Assembly: GCA_023245385.1 (NCBI GenBank)
Contig: JAHFKM010000042.1
Coordinates: forward strand, 1 to 7,155
Length of the DNA stretch: 7,155 bases
Direction of reading: 5' to 3'
Source: an archaeon
GTDB taxonomy: Archaea > Nanobdellota > Nanobdellia > SCGC-AAA011-G17 > GW2011-AR18
The number at the start of each line of letters is the position of its first letter. Within the stretch, counting starts at the first letter, position 1. Both the position numbers and the translations under genes were made by a program. A model generated the notes under the pieces. That model saw nothing but the letters and a program-made list of their open reading frames with translations, was not told where the DNA came from and made no database searches. Of the stretch, positions 1 to 4,962 are shown piece after piece.

Positions 1-24
1 AATCAGTTAACACTTTTCTCATTT

Positions 25-90
25 GTCGAGGCGTAATACCCCGCAGCTCTGCTGCGGAGTGAGCGAAGCGAACGGTGGGATAGCCTCGAC
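25..90. ncRNA. Structured palindromic element (candidate ncRNA or dispersed repeat)
   Basis: This 66-nt GC-rich block stands out from its AT-rich surroundings. An 8-bp perfect outer stem (GTCGAGGC 25-32 with GCCTCGAC 83-90) encloses ACC 38-40 pairing GGT 74-76, a 7-bp hairpin (CCGCAGC 41-47 with GCTGCGG 51-57, loop TCT), and a mini-hairpin at 59-73 in which GT/AC and GC/GC pairs flank two G-A mismatches around a GAA loop. The result is a branched, cloverleaf-like fold. It is not a tRNA: there is no T-loop GTTCGA motif, no CCA-type end and no anticodon arm. The hairpin resembles GC-rich palindromic repeats that I recall from small-genome prokaryotes, so a dispersed repeat is as likely as a functional RNA. 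The strand is unknown. The structure was derived by eye, without an energy calculation. Confidence 0.45.
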
Positions 91-92
91 CT

Positions 93-108
93 AGAATAGT
101 TTTATTCT
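93..108 (+). other. Short hairpin upstream of the 145-729 gene
   Basis: AGAATA 93-98 and TATTCT 103-108 form a perfect 6-bp stem around a GTTT loop, just after the branched element and 36 nt before the start codon. It could be part of a leader or a weak terminator for something to the left. No T-tract follows it. Confidence 0.25.
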
Positions 109-112
109 CGAA

Positions 113-148
113 ATGTTTAAGAGGGAGGAGAAGTTCTCCTTGTTATGA
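113..148 (+). other. Possible 11-codon upstream ORF overlapping the next start by ATGA
   Basis: The frame from ATG 113 encodes MFKREEKFSLL and stops at TGA 146-148, so its stop overlaps the ATG at 145 in the classic ATGA arrangement. It contains the GGAGG and the AGGAGAA/TTCTCCT inverted repeat (126-132 with 134-140). It could couple translation into the downstream gene. However, no clear promoter or ribosome site serves ATG 113, and an ORF this short can arise by chance. Confidence 0.2.
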
Positions 149-729
149 TAAATATCTATGCTGAGCGGGATCTTAATGCGTATAAGTTGGCTGCGCAGAA
201 ATATGGAATTCCGCTTGAAGATCTTTTCTTTATTGAAGAAATGGAACTGGGGAAAATACGCGGAAGATTTTCGAGAACGATTACGAGTAAGCCCGTTGCA
301 GACCGTGTGTTAGAATGGAAATTTAACTTTGAAATTCAATGTGCAAAGCGGGAGCTTTCTCTTGAAGAGGGAAAGTATAATCCTTTACAGGGTCTTGAAG
401 GGAGACTTACTTCAGATTACTATTTGATATTAGCAGAGCCCAGAGACTCGCGTCAACAAGAATTTCATCGTCGCATCCACGCAGAGTTAGGATTTAATCC
501 TAAGACAGGAGCAGTTGGAGTTGCAGCAACGTTAGAACATAATTATTTCACTAACAGAAATGAATTGTTAATTTTTAACTCTAACGAAACAGCGAAGCTC
601 TTTGGGATTGTTGAAAGGTATGGAGCGCAGGCTGAACACTTACCTCACTTGTTGATTGGTGAGATGGTTGGATTCTATAACTCTTTAAGAGAATCATCTA
701 AAATAAGTCATTCTTCTCGCGTGTGTTAG
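145..729 (+). CDS. Hypothetical protein, 194 aa, not recognised
   Basis: I do not recognise this family. The product is soluble and charged, with no signal peptide, membrane segment or cysteine cluster. It reads as mixed alpha/beta: a helical, acidic start (residues 1-40), a middle part rich in Arg, Glu and Tyr, and a more conserved-looking stretch near 113-175 (FNPKTGAVGV, then an Asn/Glu-rich turn and a helix ending in GEMVGFYNSL). The ATG at 145 was chosen because a TTTAA element at 116-120 lies about 27 nt upstream, as in a leaderless archaeal gene. A GGAGG at 124-128 is too far away (16 nt) and sits in a hairpin. The last 32 bp overlap the convergent methyltransferase gene. GC is visibly higher than in the next gene (about 40% against 28% in lines counted by hand), which hints at a different history. 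The coding call is fair; the function is unknown. Confidence 0.75.
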   Translation: MINIYAERDLNAYKLAAQKYGIPLEDLFFIEEMELGKIRGRFSRTITSKPVADRVLEWKFNFEIQCAKRELSLEEGKYNPLQGLEGRLTSDYYLILAEPRDSRQQEFHRRIHAELGFNPKTGAVGVAATLEHNYFTNRNELLIFNSNETAKLFGIVERYGAQAEHLPHLLIGEMVGFYNSLRESSKISHSSRVC

Positions 730-1339
730 TTTCTTCATCGGGTATGTTATTTTTTTCACTTACATAAATTCTATACCCTGCTTTTTTCGCAGTATCCTTG
801 ACATTACCAAACACTTCTAACATTTTTTTACTTAATACTCTCCCCCCTTTCTTATGTCTCGCGACAAGTTGAAATAAGCCCCTCATATTTAAATGAGCTT
901 TAGCATCTTCAATAAGTTTGAAGCAAATTTCTTTTCCTGCAGTTTGTGGAGGATTAAGCAGAATGCTATCAAAAGTATTTTTAATTTTTTCAAAACCATC
1001 ACTTTGAACTGTCTCTCCTTTTATTTTATGGAAATCTAAGTTTTTTTCGGTAAGCTCCAAAGCTCTCTCATTAATATCAGAAAAGGTAAGTTCAAGACTA
1101 GGAAAAATTATTTTCAAAGTAAGTCCAACAATACCACAGCCACAACCTAAGTCCAGAATTTTCCACCCTTCTTTAATAATCGATTTGTTAATAAGTAAAG
1201 CACTCCCGATATCCACCTGTTTAATTGAAAATAAACCTGAAGCTGTGAAAAATTCTATTTCTCTATTTCTTAAAATTGTTTTATGTTTAAATATTCTTTT
1301 CTCTGACTGCGGTTCTTTAGTAAAATAGTGCTCTGCCAT
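698..1339 (-). CDS. Class I SAM-dependent methyltransferase, RsmC/MTS-like
   Basis: This 213-aa product has the Rossmann methyltransferase core: motif I DLGCGCGIVG (63-72) for S-adenosylmethionine, an acidic residue ending strand 2 in FSDIN (Asp88), and motif IV NPPQ (129-132). The NPP[Y/F/Q] type is used by enzymes that methylate exocyclic amino groups of bases. The lead-in (HYFTKEPQSE, then FTASGLFSIKQVDIGSALL) matches the archaeal COG2813 group related to RsmC, the 16S rRNA guanine-N2 methyltransferase. A substrate in rRNA or tRNA is therefore likely but not shown. It lacks the N-terminal duplicated domain of bacterial RsmC, as archaeal members do. The ATG at 1339 is preceded at about 27 nt by a TATA-like box, suggesting a leaderless mRNA. 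Its last 32 bp overlap the convergent upstream gene. It is divergent from the DRG-like gene. Confidence 0.88.
   Translation of the reverse strand: MAEHYFTKEPQSEKRIFKHKTILRNREIEFFTASGLFSIKQVDIGSALLINKSIIKEGWKILDLGCGCGIVGLTLKIIFPSLELTFSDINERALELTEKNLDFHKIKGETVQSDGFEKIKNTFDSILLNPPQTAGKEICFKLIEDAKAHLNMRGLFQLVARHKKGGRVLSKKMLEVFGNVKDTAKKAGYRIYVSEKNNIPDEETNTREKNDLF
750..756 (+). terminator. T7 tract after the 145-729 gene
   Basis: Seven consecutive T residues on the + strand, 20 nt past the stop codon at 727-729, fit the U-tract type of archaeal transcription terminator. The tract lies inside the 3' end of the convergent methyltransferase gene, so it is also coding sequence (AAA codons) on the other strand, and chance is a real alternative. 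Confidence 0.35.
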
Positions 1340-1362
1340 TTGTTCTTATTTTGGAATGAGAA

Positions 1363-1370
1363 GATATAAA
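1363..1370. promoter_or_regulatory. Shared, nearly symmetrical TATA box of a divergent gene pair
   Basis: GATATAAA at 1363-1370 is the only strong TATA-like element between the methyltransferase start (1339, minus) and the DRG-like GTPase start (1395, plus). Its centre (about 1366.5) is 27-28 nt from both start codons, the usual archaeal TATA-to-start distance for leaderless mRNAs. The core ATAT reads the same on both strands, so one TBP site may serve both genes. This spacing also supports 1395 rather than 1356 as the GTPase start. Confidence 0.5.
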
Positions 1371-1394
1371 AATTACAATGGTTCTTTCCTGTTT

Positions 1395-2321
1395 ATGCCC
1401 ATCAATGCAGACTATGAATATTCTGAAGCCTTAAAGAAAGTTGATCTGGCAAAAACTCCTCAAGAAAAAATCAGAGCCTTAGAAGGTTTACTCTCAGCTT
1501 CCCCAAAACACAAAGGAGCCGAGGGACTTCTTCAGGAAATTAAAACAAAAATTTCAAAGCTAAAAGAAAAAGTAGAGAAAGAAAGAACAAAAAAAGCAGG
1601 TGGTTTTAGTCTTTCGATTAAAAAAGAAGGTGCTGCGCAAGTAGTGTTAGTAGGTTTACCAAACTCTGGAAAATCTTGGATCTTAAAAAAGTTTACGAAT
1701 GCGAAACCGGAAGTTGCGGATTATGAGTTTACGACGCAGATTCCAGAAATAGGAGTAATGGAATATGAAGGCGTCAATATTCAAATGGTAGAGCTCCCAG
1801 CTTTATTTAGAGGTTATGCTGAGAGTGAGAAAGGCCCGAGTTTTTTGTCTATCGCAAGAGCAGCTGATTTAATTGTGATTGTCTTAGATGGAACAAGAGA
1901 CTGTGAAAAAGATTTATTTTTAATGCAAGTAGAATTTGAAATCGCCTTTATAAAACTCGAACGACTTTTGAGAAAAATTGAAGGAGCAAAACCCTGTCTT
2001 GTTGTGGTAAATAAATTAATGAAATCCTTCACCTGTCCCTTTCCAGTCTGCTGGGTTGAAGATCTCAAACACAGTATCTGGACAAAACTAGGTTTAATCT
2101 GGGTACGAACAAAAATGCCAGGAAAAAAAACTGATTGGCCTCCTGTCGCCTTACCAAAAGGAAGCTCTGTAAAAGATCTTGCAGCATATGTTCATAAAGA
2201 TTTTATTGCTAGATTTAAATTTGCGAGAATATGGGGAAAGGGTGTGAAACATGATGGTTCTACTGTCGGTTTAGACCACATTTTAGGTGAAGGCGACACT
2301 GTTGAATTACATTTGAAGTGA
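1395..2321 (+). CDS. DRG/Obg-family GTPase with C-terminal TGS domain, degenerate G motifs
   Basis: This 308-aa protein is laid out like archaeal DRG-type translation-associated GTPases: a helical N-terminus (about 1-65), a GTPase domain with P-loop GLPNSGKS (87-94), and a TGS domain (about 230-308) whose ending (VKHDGSTVGLDHIL, then EGDTVELHL) is typical of the family. DRG proteins act with ribosomes and RNA in the cytosol. Oddities: the G3 DxPG site reads ELPAL (133-137), the G4 NKxD site reads NKLM (206-209), and the stretch from G4 to the TGS domain is very short, with no clear G5. Guanine specificity and hydrolysis may be altered. I start it at ATG 1395 because MPINADYEY is the usual family start and a TATA box lies 28 nt upstream. 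The in-frame ATG at 1356 would add 13 atypical residues and leave only 16 bp to the divergent gene. Confidence 0.87.
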   Translation: MPINADYEYSEALKKVDLAKTPQEKIRALEGLLSASPKHKGAEGLLQEIKTKISKLKEKVEKERTKKAGGFSLSIKKEGAAQVVLVGLPNSGKSWILKKFTNAKPEVADYEFTTQIPEIGVMEYEGVNIQMVELPALFRGYAESEKGPSFLSIARAADLIVIVLDGTRDCEKDLFLMQVEFEIAFIKLERLLRKIEGAKPCLVVVNKLMKSFTCPFPVCWVEDLKHSIWTKLGLIWVRTKMPGKKTDWPPVALPKGSSVKDLAAYVHKDFIARFKFARIWGKGVKHDGSTVGLDHILGEGDTVELHLK

Positions 2322-2358
2322 ACATAAAAAAAATCAGAGGCCTCGATCACCAAAAACC

Positions 2359-2365
2359 TTAAAAA
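2359..2365 (+). promoter_or_regulatory. TATA-like box for the arv operon
   Basis: TTAAAAA at 2359-2365 is centred 27 nt before ATG 2389, in the 67-bp gap after the DRG-like gene, and no Shine-Dalgarno site precedes that ATG. This fits a leaderless operon promoter. The gap also carries an 8-bp palindrome GAGGCCTC at 2337-2344 of unknown meaning. No T-rich terminator follows the DRG-like gene, so read-through from it is also possible. Confidence 0.4.
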
Positions 2366-2388
2366 CTAAGTAAAAAAGCTTAAGAGTG

Positions 2389-3018
2389 ATGATGAAGGGA
2401 ATCAAATCCTTGTTAAGTTTCATTTCTACAATCTTTAGAACAAAGAAGCATATCAAATTGGGAATATACGGTCCGCCAAACGCCGGCAAATCCAGTATCG
2501 CAAATAAAATCTGCAAAGACTGGTTAGGAGAAGAAATGTCCAGCGTCTCTCCAGTCCCTCATGAAACAAGAGAAATCATCGTAAAAGAAAAAATTCATAT
2601 GAAAAGAAAAGGAAAAGAAATCACCTTCAACTTAGTTGACACACCAGGAATCGCAACAAAAATAGACTATGAAGATTTTTTAAAATTTAAAATGAACGCC
2701 AAAGAAGCAAAAGAACGAGCGAAAGAAGCAACCAAAGGAGTCATCGAATCAATCAAATGGCTTGATGATATGGACTGTGTCCTCGTTGTTTTAGACTCTA
2801 CCCAAAATCCGTACAATCAAGTAAATATCACCATTATTGGAAACTTAGCAGCACGAGACATTCCCGTCTTAATCGTTGGAAACAAAATTGACCTGAAAAA
2901 ATCCGATGTAAAACGAATAGAATCCGCATTCCCCCAATACCCAGTTATAGGAATCTCAGCAGAGAAAGGAACAAATGTTGAACAATTTTACGAGGAGATC
3001 TTTAAACTAGTGAGGTGA
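2389..3018 (+). CDS. arvA: ArvA/OapA-type Era-like small GTPase (vesicle-forming family)
   Basis: This 209-aa GTPase has all five motifs intact: G1 GPPNAGKS (28-35), G2 Thr60 in HETRE, G3 DTPG (84-87), G4 NKID (165-168) and G5 SAEKG (190-194). The N-terminus (MKGIKSLLSFISTIF) is an amphipathic, basic-hydrophobic helix suited to membrane contact. A long charged helix (about 103-125) between G3 and G4 is typical of the archaeal family. The identity rests on this architecture plus its two immediate partners (DUF2073 and DUF2072), the conserved arvABC/oapABC order. In Haloferax volcanii this GTPase is required for extracellular vesicle formation; the older name reflects a gene near a replication origin. 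A vesicle role here is inferred. The start is ATG 2389 by TATA spacing; GTG 2386 or ATG 2392 would change it by one residue. It ends 4 nt before arvB. Confidence 0.88.
   Translation: MMKGIKSLLSFISTIFRTKKHIKLGIYGPPNAGKSSIANKICKDWLGEEMSSVSPVPHETREIIVKEKIHMKRKGKEITFNLVDTPGIATKIDYEDFLKFKMNAKEAKERAKEATKGVIESIKWLDDMDCVLVVLDSTQNPYNQVNITIIGNLAARDIPVLIVGNKIDLKKSDVKRIESAFPQYPVIGISAEKGTNVEQFYEEIFKLVR
3012..3018 (+). promoter_or_regulatory. Strong Shine-Dalgarno site of arvB overlapping the arvA stop
   Basis: GAGGTGA is a 7-nt perfect complement to the archaeal 16S rRNA tail (..UCACCUC..). It ends 4 nt before ATG 3023, and its last three bases are the arvA stop codon TGA. This fixes the arvB start and suggests that arvA termination feeds arvB initiation. 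Confidence 0.75.
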
Positions 3019-3022
3019 CCAT

Positions 3023-3403
3023 ATGTTAACATTGCAATTTATCCCCTACCACGAGCTTTCCGGACTAGATCGTAGCGGAAAAATTCAGAAAATTTTAAAG
3101 TCTGTAAAAGAAGATAAAATCATTCTCATCGAAGGACGCTTGGCAGCTCACGAAGAATCAGAATTAATCAGAAGAACAATGGAAGTTATTGATAAAAAAT
3201 TCAAAGGAATAGAAATCTGCAGCGTCGATTACCAGCCAAAAAATACCCTTCTCATAGATAAGATAAGAAAAAGTATAGCAAATATCATCTTAAACAAAAC
3301 TTCCGGAATGACAATTATCGGTCCCGCGACTGTAGTCAAAGAAATTAAAAAAGATCCGAATAAAATAGAACTCTTTACCCTTGAGAAGCGAGGTAAGCGA
3401 TAG
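3023..3403 (+). CDS. arvB: ArvB/OapB family protein (DUF2073)
   Basis: This 126-aa protein matches the DUF2073 family in length and pattern: LQFIPYHELSGL at the start, IILIEGRLAAHEESELIRRTME (about 33-54), and the C-terminal TIIGPATVVKEIKKDPNKIELF (about 97-118). It is a small soluble alpha/beta protein with no membrane segment and no catalytic motif that I can name. In haloarchaea it is encoded between the vesicle GTPase and the zinc-ribbon protein and is thought to assist or regulate the GTPase. That role here comes from gene order, not from the sequence. It is translated from the GAGGTGA site inside the arvA stop and lies 3 nt before arvC, so all three proteins are probably made together. 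Confidence 0.88.
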   Translation: MLTLQFIPYHELSGLDRSGKIQKILKSVKEDKIILIEGRLAAHEESELIRRTMEVIDKKFKGIEICSVDYQPKNTLLIDKIRKSIANIILNKTSGMTIIGPATVVKEIKKDPNKIELFTLEKRGKR

Positions 3404-3406
3404 AAA

Positions 3407-3781
3407 ATGCACCAATGTGTTAAATGTGCCGCGATTTATGATGATGGTACAAATAACATTCTCAAAGGCTGTCCTCAATGTGGTGGAAAGTTTTTTTTCT
3501 TTATAAAAAAAGAAGCTCTCCATAAAATACAAGAAGTAACAAAAAATCTTACTCTAGAAGACAGGAAACAGATCGAAGGTGATGTAAAAGATATTATAGG
3601 TATTTTAGATGAAGATACTCCTGTCATTCTCGATTTAGCTTCTGTAAATGTACTAAAACCAGGAAAATTTGAACTTGATCTTGTTCGTTTATTCAAAGGA
3701 GATCCATTAGTCTATAAATTAGATGAGGGAAAATATATTATTGATGTCGCCGCGACTTTTATGCAAACGAAGGATAAATAA
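3407..3781 (+). CDS. arvC: ArvC/OapC family zinc-ribbon protein (DUF2072)
   Basis: This 124-aa protein has an N-terminal zinc ribbon, C4-x2-C7 and C22-x2-C25, followed by a helical linker (about 36-65) and a C-terminal beta-rich part with the family pattern ILDLASVNVLKPGKFELDL (73-91), then GDPLVYKL and GKYIIDVA. It is the third member of the arvABC/oapABC set. Its molecular job is not established; an adaptor or GTPase-partner role is inference. A GAGGT at 3390-3394 is the nearest ribosome site but is 12 nt from the ATG, so coupling from arvB (3-nt gap) probably helps. A T8 run at 3491-3498 and an A7 run at 3505-3511 lie within the first third and could cause slippage or early termination. 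Confidence 0.87.
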   Translation: MHQCVKCAAIYDDGTNNILKGCPQCGGKFFFFIKKEALHKIQEVTKNLTLEDRKQIEGDVKDIIGILDEDTPVILDLASVNVLKPGKFELDLVRLFKGDPLVYKLDEGKYIIDVAATFMQTKDK

Positions 3782-4420
3782 ATGAAATCAGAAGGCGCTT
3801 GTTATTCTTGTGACAAAGTTTTCTCCGGAAGTGCAATCGGAAAACATTTAATTTCTTGTGAAGAAAGAAAAAAGCAGAAGAGCAGCACTGTTTCTGGAAA
3901 GATCTTTCATTTTCGCGCTAGCGACGGTCCTTTTTTGGTGCATTTTGAAGTGGATGGTTCAAGGAATTTAGGAGAAATTGATTCTTTTTTAAGAGATCTC
4001 TGGCTTGAATGTTGTGGTCATTTGAGTATGTTTACTATTAATGGAAAAACCTATGTTTCTAATCCTAAGGCTGAGTATGATGATAAGAGTATGAAAGTGA
4101 GCATTGAGCGTATTCTTTTTCCAGGTGTTTCTTTTTCTTATGAGTATGATTTTGGTTCAACAACACATTTAAACCTTAAATGTATTGAAACGCATTCAGG
4201 TTCGTTAAAGGATGTTAAAATTCTCGCAAGAAATAACCTTCCCGATTTTGAATGTTCTTGTGGAAAAAAACCTGAGGAAGTTTGTCAGGAGTGTATGGCG
4301 AATGGTGAGGAATTTTTTTTATGCAAGGAATGTAAAAATAGCCATGAATGCGATAAGGATATGCGTGTTCTTGTTGTTAATTCTCCGAGAATAGGGGTTT
4401 GCGGATATACTGGAGAATAA
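3782..4420 (+). CDS. Zinc-binding protein with pRiA4b Orf3-like domain
   Basis: This 212-aa protein has three parts. Residues 7-26 form a C2HC finger (C7-x2-C10-x11-H22-x3-C26). Residues about 40-135 match the pRiA4b Orf3-like fold: FLRDLWLECCGHLSMFTI, then KVSIERIL and the hallmark YDFGSTTHL (122-130). Residues 158-190 hold a dense metal-binding cluster (C158, C160, C168, C171, C181, C184, H188, C190). It ends with NSPRIGVCGYTG. The biochemical role of this domain is unknown; the name comes from a plasmid ORF and does not make this a mobile element. Its ATG directly follows the arvC stop TAA with no gap and no good Shine-Dalgarno site, so it is probably translated by termination-reinitiation from arvC. 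Its codons are more G/T-rich than those of arvABC. Confidence 0.82.
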   Translation: MKSEGACYSCDKVFSGSAIGKHLISCEERKKQKSSTVSGKIFHFRASDGPFLVHFEVDGSRNLGEIDSFLRDLWLECCGHLSMFTINGKTYVSNPKAEYDDKSMKVSIERILFPGVSFSYEYDFGSTTHLNLKCIETHSGSLKDVKILARNNLPDFECSCGKKPEEVCQECMANGEEFFLCKECKNSHECDKDMRVLVVNSPRIGVCGYTGE

Positions 4421-4423
4421 TAA

Positions 4424-4429
4424 TTTTTT
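4424..4429 (+). terminator. T6 tract after the arv operon
   Basis: Six T residues start 4 nt after the stop at 4418-4420, within the 26-bp gap before the SET gene. This fits a weak archaeal U-tract terminator. The same AT-rich gap must also hold any SET-gene promoter (AATAATAA at 4416-4423 is about 27 nt from ATG 4447), so the assignments overlap and are uncertain. Confidence 0.25.
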
Positions 4430-4446
4430 AAAGGAATAATTACATC

Positions 4447-4929
4447 ATGAATCGTTTAATTTCAGGACAATCAAAAAAAGGTAAAACTGTTTTTGCAAAT
4501 ACTGTTTTTAAAAAAGGAGAGAAAATTATTGAATTTAAAGGTCAACTAATGAAAAGACAAGAATTACCAGAAATACTAACACCAGAAGATGACAGATATA
4601 TTCAAGTTGGAAACAATCTTTACCTTGGTCCTTCCGGAGAATATGACGATTTAATTAATCATTCATGTACTCCAAATCCAGGAATAAAAATCAAACAAAA
4701 CGAAGTAATTCTCATAGCACTAAAAAAAATTCAAAAAGATGAAGAAATATGTTTTGATTATTCTACTACTATACATAAAGATAATTGGGAAATGAATTGC
4801 GTATGTAGAGAAGAAAATTGTCGTAAAAGAATTAGAGACTTCAAATACTTACCAGAAGAAATTCAGCAGAAGTATATCCCATTAGGAATTGTCCCAAAAT
4901 ATATCCTACAAGAATTTAAACAAAAGTAG
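4447..4929 (+). CDS. SET-domain protein-lysine methyltransferase
   Basis: This 160-aa protein is a compact SET domain with post-SET. Visible motifs are the SAM-binding N-terminal strand region KGKTVFA (11-17), IIEFKGQLM (27-35), NHSCTPNPGI (71-80), which forms the pseudoknot, EICFDYS (100-106) with the likely catalytic Tyr105, and post-SET cysteines C118, C120 and C125 in CVCREENCR. The fourth zinc ligand would be the NHSC Cys74. The family transfers methyl groups from SAM to protein lysines; archaeal and bacterial members are known that act on chromatin or ribosomal proteins. The target here is unknown. The product is about the usual length for a stand-alone prokaryotic SET protein and looks complete. 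The gene is very AT-rich (about 23% GC in one line counted by hand). It starts 26 bp after the arv operon with only a weak AAGGA at 4431-4435. Confidence 0.9.
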   Translation: MNRLISGQSKKGKTVFANTVFKKGEKIIEFKGQLMKRQELPEILTPEDDRYIQVGNNLYLGPSGEYDDLINHSCTPNPGIKIKQNEVILIALKKIQKDEEICFDYSTTIHKDNWEMNCVCREENCRKRIRDFKYLPEEIQQKYIPLGIVPKYILQEFKQK

Positions 4930-4947
4930 ATAGTTTTAAAAAACTAT
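4930..4947 (+). promoter_or_regulatory. Perfect palindrome: TATA box and/or terminator stem between two genes
   Basis: ATAGTTTT and AAAACTAT form an exact 8-bp inverted repeat with a 2-nt centre, starting right after the SET stop codon. Its core TTTTAAAAA is centred about 25 nt before ATG 4963, a good leaderless TATA position. The T-rich run TTTATTTTT at 4951-4959 follows it, as after a terminator hairpin. One element may both end the SET transcript and start the next. Confidence 0.45.
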
Positions 4948-4962
4948 ACCTTTATTTTTCTT

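Noticed and set aside
25..90. A tRNA gene in the folded GC-rich block
   Set aside because: The cloverleaf-like fold has no T-loop GTTCGA, no D-loop GG pattern, no 7-nt anticodon loop and a closing stem of the wrong composition, so tRNA does not fit.
1356..1394. ATG at 1356 as the start of the DRG-like GTPase
   Set aside because: The 13 extra residues are unlike the family, it leaves 16 bp to the divergent start, and the TATA box would lie downstream of that start.
1814..2068. Open frame on the minus strand within the DRG-like gene
   Set aside because: It lies wholly inside a gene with recognisable GTPase and TGS motifs; the peptide is Ser/Lys-rich antisense sequence with no motif or promoter.
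2337..2344. GAGGCCTC palindrome as a regulator site
   Set aside because: A single 8-bp palindrome without a second copy or a known regulator; it resembles GCCTCGAC at 83-90 only over a few bases.
2386..2395. C/D-box RNA (GTGATGA and ATGATGA match the C box)
   Set aside because: No CTGA D box at a proper distance and no terminal stem; the match comes from tandem start codons. Similar ATGATGA hits at about 3437 and 4077 were rejected for the same reason.
4212..4394. Second + strand frame inside the pRiA4b-like gene
   Set aside because: It is the shifted reading of the Cys-rich region; the main frame holds the conserved metal ligands.
3782..4420. Mobile element, from the plasmid-derived name of the pRiA4b Orf3 domain
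   Set aside because: No transposase, no terminal inverted repeats and no target duplication; the gene is locked into the arv operon.
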